DNA of 64,000 nucleotides, taken from NCBI GenBank assembly GCA_958296245.1, contig OY282458.1, positions 1 to 64,000 on the forward strand, in the 5' to 3' direction. Positions 25,753 through 34,545 of this stretch are shown in pieces. This stretch comes from an uncultured Dehalococcoidia bacterium (GTDB lineage Bacteria; Chloroflexota; Dehalococcoidia; Lucifugimonadales; G958296245). How positions within the stretch are numbered: the stretch's first letter is position 1; every line of letters begins with the position of its first letter. Made by a program: the position numbers and the translations under genes. Under the pieces are notes generated by a model that was given only the letters and a program-made list of their open reading frames with translations, was not told where the DNA came from and ran no database searches.

Positions 25753-27707
25753 ACCCCCCTCAGCACCAATTCCCTCGTCACGTATCTGCCGCCCTCGCCC
25801 ACTGTCAGAGAGTGACCCTCTATGAAGAAGTCCTCGTCAATGCCCATGTCGCCGTAGCTGACGGTCACGCGGTCGGACAGGCCCCGATGCAGGATCAACA
25901 GCATGTTCGCCCGCGATCCGTTGGGCACGGTAACGCGGAGCACCGTCTTAGGTTCCCTCTTCCGGCTGAGCCTGTTCCCGGCCGTGGCCTGGGCCCGTGC
26001 AACCTCACGCGTCCAGCGGGCCTCTATCGTCTTGATGCGCTCCCCGTAGACCCTCTTGCTCGCCGAGTCCTCGGCCAGCGCCAGTACCGGATCGGCAAAC
26101 TTGACCGCGTTGACTCCGCGCAGCTTCAGGAGGGTCAGGTAACCGGCTCTAGCGCCGAACTTGACACTGACCAGGGTGCCCAGGCCCTTGAAGTCCCTCG
26201 TATTGGGATGAGTAACCGTCAGCCCCGACGTAAGGTCACGCCCAAACCCGTTCCGCCGGCTGTTGGCCTGGTAATCCACCCGCGCGGCGGGCGGCGAGTA
26301 GCCGACCACAGTGTCGTAGGTGGTGCTCTCGGCCAGAAAGACCTTCGTCTCGCCTGCGGCGAATCGCGGCGTCTCCGATAGCGTCCACACCGTGCGGGCT
26401 CCCTCCACCGTATAGCTCTTTACCCGAACGAAAATCACGTTCTCCACGTTGGCGACGCCGTCGTCCCACGTCAGATCAGAGAAGTACGCCCCTGCTCCGC
26501 CGCTCCCGTCCCCGATGGCCGCCGCCGCCGAGGCGTGCGGGCCTGCCCGGTGACCGCGCCCCTCGAGGCGCCAATAGCCATGTCCGTCTACGTAGATGAA
26601 TCCGTCCTCCTCGTCCTGCAGCCGGTATATCTCGTCGAGAGCCCTCACCCCCCACGTGGCCGGGCTGAAGGTGTGCGGGACCAGGCGCGACCCCGCGTCG
26701 AATTGCCGCCTTCCCGCGCCGACCCCCGCGTAGTCGAGAATGCCGCCCAGAATGTCGTCCGACCGCTGCGGAAACGCCGCCGACGCGTAGGTGTAGAGCG
26801 TCACCGCGCCCATACGCTCCATCTCGTCGAGGGCCCTGACGTAGCAGTACTGCTCTCCTCGGCCCGGCCTGGGTAGAATCGAGTCGACCCCCCCGTAGAA
26901 CAGCGACGCCCAGCCGCCGAAACCCGCCCACGCGTGGGACGACTGCCCTCCTGAGAACAGCCCGTGACGGGTAGCCGTCACGTTGAACGCCGACTCCGCC
27001 TCCACCACCTCGTCGAGGCCCGCGAAGACCCGTATCGAGGCGCCATGCAAGTTGACTTGCAGGCCGCCGCGCACGCCGACGCCCCACGTCCTCGCGCCGG
27101 ACGCAAGCATCCCGTCCGAGCCCGCCTCGACCTTTCGCACCTCTACCGCCGAGCCCGTGACGCGGACGTACAGGAAGTTGCGGGAGTCGGAGTAGCGGAA
27201 GCAGATCCCGCCGTGGAGCGTACCGACGCCTCCACGGGTAAAGTCGCAGCCTAACGAAGGGTTTGGGTCGCCGAAATCGACCGTGGCGACGCAATGCCCG
27301 GCCCCGCCGGCGCGGCTGGTGCGGACCCCTTTGCCCGTCGGGCCTATCTCGAACCCCCCGGAGTGCTCCGACCAAGAGAAGCCCGCGTCGTAGTCGGGCT
27401 TGTGCGCCGCGAGACGCCTCCCCGGAGTGTCCGAGAATCCGTCGAAGGGATACGCCGCACGGACCCACAGCTTGCGTCCAGGCTTCAGATTGCCCGCGAG
27501 CGGCGACCTGCCGTTCGGCGGGCTGTACTTGTGATCGCTGTTCCGAAGCTCCATCTCGACGCGGGCGGCCGGGATCCGATCAGTCAGCAGGTCTCGGCTG
27601 TGATCAAGGGTGAGGCCCAGCACGTCATCCGTGACGTCTTCGTTCGACCCCGTAAAGTCCCCGTCGTCGTTCCAGTCCACGCACACGCGCCACTCTGCCC
27701 GCGTCAT
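25749..27707 (-). CDS. Phage tail tip/baseplate-like protein with inserted lectin-like domain
   Basis: 652 residues. The N-terminal part (WRVCVDWNDDGDFTGSNEDV, LTDRIPAARVEMELRNSDHK, GRKLWVRAAYPFDGF) looks like a tail-tip or baseplate beta-domain. Residues about 120-265 look like a LamG/concanavalin-type insert (GICFRYSDSRNFLYVRVTGS, VQVNL-like strands). The C-terminal half (LDEIYRLQDEEDGFIYVDGH, LTVTHPNTRDFKGLGTLVSV, MGIDEDFFIEGHSLTVGEGG) resembles hub proteins that build tail-tip rings. It would mediate contact with the target cell. It is the largest gene of the tail module. Confidence 0.7.
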   Translation of the reverse strand: MTRAEWRVCVDWNDDGDFTGSNEDVTDDVLGLTLDHSRDLLTDRIPAARVEMELRNSDHKYSPPNGRSPLAGNLKPGRKLWVRAAYPFDGFSDTPGRRLAAHKPDYDAGFSWSEHSGGFEIGPTGKGVRTSRAGGAGHCVATVDFGDPNPSLGCDFTRGGVGTLHGGICFRYSDSRNFLYVRVTGSAVEVRKVEAGSDGMLASGARTWGVGVRGGLQVNLHGASIRVFAGLDEVVEAESAFNVTATRHGLFSGGQSSHAWAGFGGWASLFYGGVDSILPRPGRGEQYCYVRALDEMERMGAVTLYTYASAAFPQRSDDILGGILDYAGVGAGRRQFDAGSRLVPHTFSPATWGVRALDEIYRLQDEEDGFIYVDGHGYWRLEGRGHRAGPHASAAAAIGDGSGGAGAYFSDLTWDDGVANVENVIFVRVKSYTVEGARTVWTLSETPRFAAGETKVFLAESTTYDTVVGYSPPAARVDYQANSRRNGFGRDLTSGLTVTHPNTRDFKGLGTLVSVKFGARAGYLTLLKLRGVNAVKFADPVLALAEDSASKRVYGERIKTIEARWTREVARAQATAGNRLSRKREPKTVLRVTVPNGSRANMLLILHRGLSDRVTVSYGDMGIDEDFFIEGHSLTVGEGGRYVTRELVLRGV

Positions 27708-27742
27708 CTGCCCTCGCCTTCCTCATGCCCACCGCGTCCCGG

Positions 27743-27982
27743 TCACGGACTGCCGACACCGCGTCTGCCATCCTCAGCCATCAGACGGCTGATCTGCTTC
27801 GCCAGCACCCGGAGCAACCTCTCGTCGGAGATGAGGTTGCGCCTGAGCGGCGCGGGGCCATACCCCCTGGCGGCCAGCCGCCGACGCACCGGACGCCCCG
27901 ACGCGCTCGCTGTCAGAAGCGAAGCGGCCGCCCGGCCCATGCGGCCCTTGAGCTCCTCCAGAGTCTCTTTAGACCCCACCAT
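27743..27982 (-). CDS. Small phage-module protein, function unknown
   Basis: 79 residues, basic and helical (KETLEELKGRMGRAAASLL, DERLLRVLAKQISRLMAEDG). It overlaps the preceding chaperone-like gene by 14 bp. A pair of overlapping small genes after the tail tube gene is the usual place of tail assembly chaperones. No tape-measure gene follows. Confidence 0.55.
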   Translation of the reverse strand: MVGSKETLEELKGRMGRAAASLLTASASGRPVRRRLAARGYGPAPLRRNLISDERLLRVLAKQISRLMAEDGRRGVGSP

Positions 27983-28487
27983 CGCCGCCTACCTCAGCCC
28001 CAACGGACCCGCCCGTTTCGATCGCCTCCACGACCGAAAGGTAGACCGACGTCAACTCCACCACGTCGGCCGGCGTCTCCTGGAGCTGCTCCCACGTCCA
28101 GCCCGTCCTAGACATCAGGTCCACCTCCTCGAAAGCCTCCGGCACCCGCCCTTGCATCAGGCCTGCGAACAGCTTCATGGCCAGAGCGCCCTTGTCCCTA
28201 CGGGTGCGTACCAGGTGCTCCATCGCCTCCGCGACTTCGGTCAGCACCGCCGCCACGTCGTCCGGATCCCTGTTCCGTACCGAGGCCGGGCAGACCGGCT
28301 CTTCGAAGCTCCACGCAGTCGTGAGCAGGACAAGCGCCGCGTCCGCAAGGTCGCTGTAGGACGCCTTCATCGGCGATCCCAGGCCGCGCCGGGCGGCCAG
28401 CTCCCGCAAGTGCCTCCACCGGGGCCGCCCCTCAACCTCCCACCAGCGCCCCGACGGCAACTCCACGCGCTTGAGGGTGTCGCTCAT
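27969..28487 (-). CDS. Phage tail assembly chaperone-like protein
   Basis: 172 residues from ATG 28487, preceded by a strong GGAGGGGAGGG. Residues about 3-30 (TLKRVELPSGRWWEVEGRPR) form a short beta region; the rest is helical (SDLADAALVLLTTAWSFEEP, AAVLTEVAEAMEHLVRTRRD). It overlaps the upstream tail-tube gene by 4 bp. Position, size and helical content fit a gpG-type tail chaperone. This is inferred from module order. Confidence 0.6.
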   Translation of the reverse strand: MSDTLKRVELPSGRWWEVEGRPRWRHLRELAARRGLGSPMKASYSDLADAALVLLTTAWSFEEPVCPASVRNRDPDDVAAVLTEVAEAMEHLVRTRRDKGALAMKLFAGLMQGRVPEAFEEVDLMSRTGWTWEQLQETPADVVELTSVYLSVVEAIETGGSVGAEVGGDGGV

Positions 28488-28972
28488 CCCTCCCCTCCCG
28501 TTATCACGTTCCGCGAGACGGCGCCCTCTACCTGTAGCGTCGCCAGCCACTCGACCAGGCTCCCAATCCGACTGCGAAGCTCGTAAGAGACCACCCAGCA
28601 CCTGCCGGAATACCGCAGCCCGCCCGCACCCGTGCCGGAGGGGCCGTACTCGAAGGCCACCGCCGACCCGTGAGTCCGCAACGCCCCCAGCACCGCATCC
28701 GACCCGCGCTCAGCCGCGTCGTCGAACACCCCTCTCAACGCGATCGACACGTCCTCCAAGCCGGCGACGAAGGACACGGCGCTGTCCCCAAGGGCTGTCA
28801 CCTCCGCGAGGCCGCGCCCGCCGGGAAGTCCCTCCACCTCCGTCAGGTAGGCTGACAGGTCGCGCCGCACTCCGCCCACGTCGTCTATCAGGAACCTGGA
28901 TGCCCTCGAATCGAAGAATCCCACTACATCCACCCTCCAGGTGCATCGGGGGCGGATCTCGAACGGAAACAT
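28484..28972 (-). CDS. Major tail (tube) protein-like
   Basis: 162 residues. Beta-rich with a conserved-looking core: VSFVAGLEDVSIALRGVFDD, AVAFEYGPSGTGAGGLRYSG, CWVVSYELRSRIGSLVEWLA, TLQVEGAVSRNV. These match the pattern of siphophage tube subunits, where small beta-sandwiches stack to form the tail. It is the first gene of the tail module; the next upstream element on this strand is the 43-bp repeat array. Confidence 0.72.
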   Translation of the reverse strand: MFPFEIRPRCTWRVDVVGFFDSRASRFLIDDVGGVRRDLSAYLTEVEGLPGGRGLAEVTALGDSAVSFVAGLEDVSIALRGVFDDAAERGSDAVLGALRTHGSAVAFEYGPSGTGAGGLRYSGRCWVVSYELRSRIGSLVEWLATLQVEGAVSRNVITGGEG

Positions 28973-29065
28973 GCCGTCCGTCCGCCCATCCCGCTAGGCC
29001 AAGATGATAGAACATATGTACCGTTACTGTCAAGCTCTGCGCTTTAGTAAGCCGCGAAAATCTTA

Positions 29066-29340
29066 AGGGGTGTGCAGACAGGGACAGGGCCGGACGCCTC
29101 CCGTCCTTAGGGGTGTGCAGACAGGGACAGGGCCGGACGCCTCCCGTCCTTAGGGGTGTGCAGAGGGGGACAGAGCCGGACGCCTCCCGTCCTTAGGGGT
29201 GTGCAGACAGGGACAGGGCCGGGCGCCTCCCGTCCTTAGGGGTGTGCAGACAGGGACAGGGCCGGACGCCTCCCGTCCTTAGGGGTGTGCAGACAGGGAC
29301 AGGGCCGGACGCCTCCCGTCCTTAGGGGTGTGCAGAGGGG
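29066..29340 (+). repeat. 43-bp tandem repeat array, about 6.4 copies
   Basis: AGGGGTGTGCAGACAGGGAC starts at 29066, 29109, 29152, 29195, 29238 and 29281, exactly 43 bp apart, with a partial seventh copy at 29324. Units differ by only a few bases (CAGAGGGGGACAGAG in the third). No unique spacers, so not CRISPR. The last copy continues into a family B element, which is the probable source. Confidence 0.93.
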
Positions 29341-29425
29341 CTACGCCCCTCGCCGGGTGCCTGAGGGTGTCCCTCAGAGATATAATCTATTCCCCTTCCC
29401 GGCCCGGGAAGGAAAGGCTGCAAAG
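29324..29425 (+). repeat. Family B element, left part replaced by the tandem array
   Basis: Contains the family B hairpin CTGAGGG/CCCTCAG, TATAATCTATTCC (TATAAT at 29381-29386), the stem around CCCGGCCCGGGAAGG, and GGCTGCAAAG. The right terminal repeat is not visible. It lies about 100 bp before the isomerase gene, with the box pointing toward it. Confidence 0.75.
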
Positions 29426-29524
29426 ATGACAACGCGAGGGGGTTGGGCCTGCAACGTGGTATTGCGCCCACGCCCTCCCGGTGGTACAAACAGACGCGGC
29501 GCCGCGCCCCCGGAGGTCGTCCCA

Positions 29525-30469
29525 ATGTACGCACCCGATCAAGCCCCCTACAAGTTCAGTACCGCCATGTTCATTAACGAACTCCAAATGCCGTTGGAAG
29601 AAGCCCTGCCGACCGCCAAGGACATAGGCGTGGAATACGTCTGGTTCGCCTCCCTACCGGGCAGGCCCCCCGTGGCCGACATGTCTGACGCCGAGTTGGA
29701 TCAGATAGCCGACAAGGTGGCTGCCAACGGCCTGCGTCTGATGATGATCAGCGCCGCCAGCCCCTTCAAGTTCATCCATCTGACCGATCTGGAGGCCGAC
29801 AACCTCGCCGAGCACCCCCAGTTCCGAAAGGACCTCGACGACCTCGTCCGCTCCATGGAAATCGCCGCCCGACTCGGCGTCGGCGCCGTCTCGGCCTACA
29901 GCTTCGCCTGGCCGGGCGAGTACACCGCCGACAAGCCGACGTGGCCCATGCGCTGGTTGACCAGGGGCGGCGTCATCGCAGACGCGGACATGGAGAAGCT
30001 TGTCAAGGCCTTTTCCATGGTCGTCGAGCAGGCCGAAAGGCGCCAAATCGACGTCTCCGTCTCCATGATGCCTTGGAACTACACCAACACCACCGGCAAC
30101 TTCCGCAGTCTGGCAGAGCGTCTCAACTCCCCCAGGCTGAAGGTCATGTGGGGCCCTGCCGACAACTACAACTGCGGCGAGTGGGACGTTGCCGAAGCCG
30201 GCTTCAACAACGTGCGCCCCTACCTGCACTCGCTCCACGTCAAGGACCTTCACGTCAACGACGGCCTGCGCAGGGACTTCGAATACCGCCCCCTCGGCGA
30301 CGGGGACGTCGACTACCTCACCGTGCTGCGAAACCTCCGCGACCACCGCAGCGAGGCCATACTCTCCCTGGCGACCCACTTCCGGCCCCCCAGCGGCTCC
30401 GCCGAGGAGGCCATGCGCATCAACTACGACAGGCTCCAAGATCTCACCCGCCGGGTAGAGTCCGAGTAG
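29525..30469 (+). CDS. Sugar phosphate isomerase/epimerase family protein (TIM barrel)
   Basis: 314 residues from ATG 29525; GGAGG lies 8 bases upstream. The AP-endonuclease-2-like TIM barrel is recognisable: PLEEALPTAKDIGVEYVWFA, RLMMISAASPFKFI, LVRSMEIAARLGVGAVSAYS, VVEQAERRQIDVSVSMMP, LKVMWGPADNYNCGE, LHSLHVKDLHV and EAILSLATHFRP. The metal-ligand Glu, Asp, His and Glu positions are plausible. It probably isomerises or epimerises a sugar or keto-inositol, working with the two following genes. Confidence 0.88.
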   Translation: MYAPDQAPYKFSTAMFINELQMPLEEALPTAKDIGVEYVWFASLPGRPPVADMSDAELDQIADKVAANGLRLMMISAASPFKFIHLTDLEADNLAEHPQFRKDLDDLVRSMEIAARLGVGAVSAYSFAWPGEYTADKPTWPMRWLTRGGVIADADMEKLVKAFSMVVEQAERRQIDVSVSMMPWNYTNTTGNFRSLAERLNSPRLKVMWGPADNYNCGEWDVAEAGFNNVRPYLHSLHVKDLHVNDGLRRDFEYRPLGDGDVDYLTVLRNLRDHRSEAILSLATHFRPPSGSAEEAMRINYDRLQDLTRRVESE

Positions 30470-30478
30470 CAGGAGGCC

Positions 30479-31507
30479 GTGTTGGGGAAACAGCTAAACA
30501 TAGCCATAGTCGGCTGCGGCAACATCAGCGGATCCCACCTTCGCAACATGCTAAGGACCCCCGAAGTACGCGTCCGGGCAGCCATGGACATCCGCGAAGA
30601 AGCCGCCCGCGAACGCGCCGAGCAGGGCGAAATGCAGTACTGGACAACCGACCTCGACCAGGTGCTCTCCGACGATCAGGTGGACGCAGTGGCCATCTGC
30701 TCCACCCACCACACGCACGCCGCGCTCGCGGTCAGGGCCGCCGCGGCCGGAAAGCACGTCTTTGTCGAAAAGCCCCCGGCTATGACCATCGCCGAGGCGA
30801 GGAGGCTCCAGCGCACGGCGCACGAGACGGGCGTGCAGATGATGAGCGGATGGTGGTTCAAGCACTCCCCGGTAACCAAGAGGCTCCGGAGCGTGATCGA
30901 ACGCCCATACTCGGTCCTCTTCACCCTGCGCATCCCCGGCGGCCGCGGCGAAGGGCCCGACGGCCCCGAAGGGCCCTACGGCAGCAACGGCATCCTGGAC
31001 AACTCAGGATACAACCTGCATTGGATATGGCACGTGATGCGCTCGCAGCCCGTCGAAGTATACGCTCAGGGCTTCGATGGAAAGCCCACCAACTCCTGCA
31101 CGACCTTGATCCGATTCGCCAACGGCGGCCTCGGCGTCTCGGTCTTCAGCACCATAGGCTCAGGCGGCATTCTCCCCAAACACTACGCCGAGGTCCACGC
31201 CGGCCCCGTCAGCGCCGCCACGACACGCTTCTACAACCTCGTCTTCGAGGGTACGGACGAGCCGGGCATCAAGGAGAACGACTACCACAACGGCTTCAAC
31301 GAGGAGTTCGGGATGTTCGCCCGCCTCTGCCTCGAGGGAGGCCCAAACCCCATGGACATGTGGGAGTCATGCATCCCAACCATCCTGTTCGAGAAAGCCT
31401 TGGAGTCGATGCGCGCGCGCAGACCCGTACCCTTGGACCTGAAGAGTGAGTTGTTCCTCCCCGACGGAAAGCTTCCGGCGAGCGTCGCCAACTTCGGCGA
31501 CACGTAG
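30479..31507 (+). CDS. Gfo/Idh/MocA-family NAD(P)-dependent dehydrogenase
   Basis: 342 residues. N-terminal Rossmann fold (LNIAIVGCGNISGSHLRNML), the substrate-site motif VFVEKPPAMTIAEA, and a C-terminal mixed domain (YNLHWIWHVMRSQPVEVYAQ, FNEEFGMFARLCLEGG). It starts at GTG 30479, or at TTG 30482, which is better spaced from AGGAGG. It oxidises or reduces a sugar or cyclitol; the substrate is not known. Nine base pairs separate it from the isomerase. Confidence 0.92.
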   Translation: MLGKQLNIAIVGCGNISGSHLRNMLRTPEVRVRAAMDIREEAARERAEQGEMQYWTTDLDQVLSDDQVDAVAICSTHHTHAALAVRAAAAGKHVFVEKPPAMTIAEARRLQRTAHETGVQMMSGWWFKHSPVTKRLRSVIERPYSVLFTLRIPGGRGEGPDGPEGPYGSNGILDNSGYNLHWIWHVMRSQPVEVYAQGFDGKPTNSCTTLIRFANGGLGVSVFSTIGSGGILPKHYAEVHAGPVSAATTRFYNLVFEGTDEPGIKENDYHNGFNEEFGMFARLCLEGGPNPMDMWESCIPTILFEKALESMRARRPVPLDLKSELFLPDGKLPASVANFGDT

Positions 31508-31535
31508 ACCCGCCCCCGGCGCCCCACTCCGACCC

Positions 31536-32450
31536 ATGCCGAGCAACTTCACAGTCCGACACGACGCCGTAGACCTGCCCACGGGCGCCACCGCACAGTC
31601 CAGGCGCCTGAAAGCCGCTTGGCGCGGCAGGCCGGTCGCGGCCTTCAGCCAGAGCGCCTACCGCCCATACGTATATCCCGTCCTCACCCCGGCCGGCGTC
31701 CCCGTCACGGGCGAGACCCCCATAGACCATCCGCACCACAACTCGATTACGGTCGGCGCGGATCACTTCGACTGCCGCTTCCAATACGCCGCCGACAGAC
31801 TGGAAGACGGCACCTATAACTTCTACGTCAACGACGTGTTCCAAGGCCGCGCGCCAGGGCGCACGGTGGCGGTCTCCACCGACAGCCGCGAGGTCTCCCA
31901 GCGCCACCTCAGGGTCGTACAGACCGTACACTGGCAGGGCCCGGCCGAGTGGGGCGCGCCCGACAGACGCACGGTCGCCGTGGAGACCAGGACGATAGAC
32001 GTCTACCCCCGCCGCGCCGCAAACGTCTTCGACGTGCGCTCCCAACTCTCGCCCACGGAGTGGGACGTCTCCATTGGCCCCACCAGGCACGCCTACTTCA
32101 CCGTGCGCCTGGCCGACGGCATCCGCATCGACGACGGCGCGGACGTGCTGGACTCCAAGGGGCGCCGCCGCTCGGACGAGATAACCGGACAGACGGCGGA
32201 CTGGGTGGACGTCTCAGGCCCCGCGCCCTACGGACACCGCGCAGGCGTAGCGGTCGCACCTCATCCTTCGGCGGCGGGTCACCCCTGGGCCGTCTACGAC
32301 TGGGGGTCCATCGTCGTCAACCCGTTCTTGGATGACCGGTACGACCTGAAGGTGGGCAGCACCCTCGACGTTTCCATCCGGGTCATAGCCCACGACGGCG
32401 GCCCCGACGAGGCCGGCGTCGCCGAAATCGCAGCCGAACTCCTACCCTAA
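31536..32450 (+). CDS. PmoA/DUF6807-family protein
   Basis: 304 residues from ATG 31536 (MPSNFTVRHDAV). Features of the DUF6807 beta-sandwich family: YRPYVYPVLTPAGVPVTGET, DHPHHNSITVGAD (histidine cluster) and a C-terminal SIVVNPFLDDRYDLK. Despite the PmoA name it is not particulate methane monooxygenase; family members sit beside sugar isomerases and Gfo/Idh enzymes, exactly as here. A role in metabolism of a sugar derivative is inferred from that context. Confidence 0.85.
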   Translation: MPSNFTVRHDAVDLPTGATAQSRRLKAAWRGRPVAAFSQSAYRPYVYPVLTPAGVPVTGETPIDHPHHNSITVGADHFDCRFQYAADRLEDGTYNFYVNDVFQGRAPGRTVAVSTDSREVSQRHLRVVQTVHWQGPAEWGAPDRRTVAVETRTIDVYPRRAANVFDVRSQLSPTEWDVSIGPTRHAYFTVRLADGIRIDDGADVLDSKGRRRSDEITGQTADWVDVSGPAPYGHRAGVAVAPHPSAAGHPWAVYDWGSIVVNPFLDDRYDLKVGSTLDVSIRVIAHDGGPDEAGVAEIAAELLP

Positions 32451-32523
32451 AGGCCTGGCAACCCCCGCCTCGTCCCGCGCCCCGCACGCGGTACGCCCAG
32501 CTATACCGAGAGCAGGACGCCGC

Positions 32524-34230
32524 TCAGGTGGCGGTCGTCCGTTGGTGCCGGCCTATGAAGCCTATGACGACGGCCTGCCGCTCCTTATCCCAGTCGAACC
32601 CTATGCGGATGGTGTGACGCGCGTCCTTGCTGTTGCCCTTGCCGACGTGCTCCCGCAGCCGGCGCGTCTCGCCGTCGACCTTGGTGACGTACCATTCCTT
32701 GTACATGCCCATCGTCACCTCGCTCTGGTGACTCGTGTAGGACCACCCGCAGGCTTCCCGGATCGACGAGTCGGGATCGGGCAGGCTGCCGTCGCCCCTG
32801 CGCGAGCGGCGGTAGGTGGTAGCCAGCCATTTCAGCGCTCCCAAGACCGCTTCCGGGTCCTCGAAGGGGTTGTTCCTGACCTCCGACCTCGAGTTCAGTT
32901 GAAACAGAAGCTCGCCGGTGAACAGGTCCCTGGCGAGATCCACGGCGGAAGCCACGTCACGGACTGGCGGAACCTCACCCTCACCGTCCTGGTCCATCCG
33001 CCCCCGCACCGCCTCCACGTAGGACAACCTCCAGCCCTCTTCCTTGTGGCGGCTCTCCTTCAGTTCTTCCTTGAGCGACCTCACCTCTTGCCGGAGGTCC
33101 TCATTCTCGTTCAAGAGCGCCCCGTCGGTCTGCCGGGCAACGGCCTCAGCCGGCTGACCCTCCTCGGCCTCCGCGCGCGCCGGCTCAGACCGAGGATCCC
33201 GCCCGCCGTCCGGCGGTCCCTCGACGTCCTGCTCAGCAGGCGTATCGCCGTCGGGAGTGTCCGTTTCGGACATGAGCCGGTCCACCTTGTCCATCAGCGC
33301 CAGGATGCGGGATTCGAAGGCCCGCCGCTCTTCCGCCCTGACAAGCTCCTGGCTTATCACAGGGGCGAGCTCGCGGACCGGGCGGTACTCATCCAAAGCG
33401 GATCCCAGTTCGTGGACTGAGTCCAGCGCCTGCGGAATCACGGACGCCGGGAGCCCGTCCGCCGACCACGAATCGGCGCCGCGCTCGAGATAGATCAGCT
33501 CCGGTGAAAACCTCTCAGCTAGATCGGCGATAGCACCGTCCAGCTCCCGCACACGCGCCAGGCTGCGCTCGGCCTCTTTCTCTTCGATGACCTTGGCCGC
33601 CGCAGTGATGAATTCCCTTGCCCCGGCCCATTCCTCCGCGTTGGCCGGCAGGCCTTTCATGCAGGCGAGCCATCCGGGGAAGTCCACGTACTGCTCGTCA
33701 TCCTCGCCGTCTGAGCGATCTGGGACCTTGCCCGACGTGTAGCACAGCATCAAAGCCACGTCGTCTTTGTCGAATTCGCCGCACTTGTCGGCCAGGCCCT
33801 CCAACTCGCGTTCCCAATCATCGGGAGGCCACAGCCCCCTCAGCAGGCCCTCCTTGAAATTGGGATACTCTGCCGGCGCCCCTATACTCTCGAGATGCCC
33901 AACGACCGCGTCGTGAAGGTCTTTGTGTGACTCTGCCCACACCCTCAGTACCGCCCCGGCCAGCTTTTCCGAGCGGATCATCTCGTGCATAACGGGCTCC
34001 GCCAGGAACGAAGGAGGAGCCATGGCCGGATTCTTGGAGAACCCAGGGACGTCCCTCACGGCGCTGTTGATTGCTGCCGTGAGGGCCTGATGGGCCTGAT
34101 CGGACATCTGATTCCGCGACTTGAGTACCCGCTCGACGACCGAGGAGTAGCGTTCTTCCCCCTGAGCGATTCTCGTCCACAGCACAATCAGAGTCAGCTG
34201 TGGCGCTGTGTCCGACGCTGTATCTGCCAT
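32524..34230 (-). CDS. Large coiled-coil protein, function unknown
   Basis: 568 residues, acidic, no signal peptide. Residues 1-260 are helical (YSSVVERVLKSRNQM, HEMIRSEKLAGAVLRVWAES). Residues about 315-370 are low-complexity acidic linker (SETDTPDGDTPAEQDVEGPP). A short coiled coil follows at about 372-400 (LLNENEDLRQEVRSLKEELK). The C-terminal domain contains GWSYTSHQSEVTMGMYKEWY and ends DARHTIRIGFDWDKERQAVV then IGFIGRHQRT. I recall similar endings on conflict-system-like proteins, but cannot name a family. It stands alone between the sugar operon and a family A element. Confidence 0.7.
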   Translation of the reverse strand: MADTASDTAPQLTLIVLWTRIAQGEERYSSVVERVLKSRNQMSDQAHQALTAAINSAVRDVPGFSKNPAMAPPSFLAEPVMHEMIRSEKLAGAVLRVWAESHKDLHDAVVGHLESIGAPAEYPNFKEGLLRGLWPPDDWERELEGLADKCGEFDKDDVALMLCYTSGKVPDRSDGEDDEQYVDFPGWLACMKGLPANAEEWAGAREFITAAAKVIEEKEAERSLARVRELDGAIADLAERFSPELIYLERGADSWSADGLPASVIPQALDSVHELGSALDEYRPVRELAPVISQELVRAEERRAFESRILALMDKVDRLMSETDTPDGDTPAEQDVEGPPDGGRDPRSEPARAEAEEGQPAEAVARQTDGALLNENEDLRQEVRSLKEELKESRHKEEGWRLSYVEAVRGRMDQDGEGEVPPVRDVASAVDLARDLFTGELLFQLNSRSEVRNNPFEDPEAVLGALKWLATTYRRSRRGDGSLPDPDSSIREACGWSYTSHQSEVTMGMYKEWYVTKVDGETRRLREHVGKGNSKDARHTIRIGFDWDKERQAVVIGFIGRHQRTTAT

Positions 34231-34335
34231 CTGTTCAGTCCCTCTTCCGTGAGCCGATTTAGGACGGCGGCACGTGGCCTCTGGCAGATTCTACCCTGTG
34301 TCCTCGCCACAGGATAGCCACCCGAACGGACCGAA

Positions 34336-34460
34336 ATTGTTCAGACCTCCGGCAGGGGGTCTGGGGGCTGTGCCCACAGTTACCAAGGGGCGGGCGGGAA
34401 CCTAAAGACGCCCTGCTTTATCGGGGCTGCGCCAGTCCCTCACGGAGTCTGAACAGTTAC
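34336..34460 (+). repeat. Family A element, short form
   Basis: A left end TTGTTCAGACCTCCGGCAGG fused directly to the core (GGGGGCTGTGCCCACAGTTA), then CCTGCTTTATCGGGGCTGCG and the right terminus CTCACGGAGTCTGAACAGTT. The interior is shorter than in other copies. It fills most of the gap 34231-34545. Confidence 0.8.
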
Positions 34461-34545
34461 AACGGCCCCCATCGGTATCGCAGGACGTTGCGAACATGGG
34501 AGTCCGGCCCTGCTCGACGAGCAAGACCGGAGCGGCCGCGGCGTT

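Noticed and set aside
25537-28972. Ordinary complete prophage
   Set aside because: No integrase, repressor, terminase, portal, tape measure, lysis genes or attachment repeats are visible, and the head genes are 14 kb away.
29066-29340. Second array as a CRISPR
   Set aside because: 43-bp units are near-identical end to end, without spacers, and the last one merges into a dispersed element.
29941-31449. Long plus-strand frame (502 codons) across the isomerase and dehydrogenase genes
   Set aside because: Out of frame with two clearly homologous genes and Arg/Pro-rich; a shadow.
31536-32450. Particulate methane monooxygenase subunit (PmoA)
   Set aside because: The DUF6807/PmoA label is a name collision; there are no membrane helices and the context is sugar metabolism.
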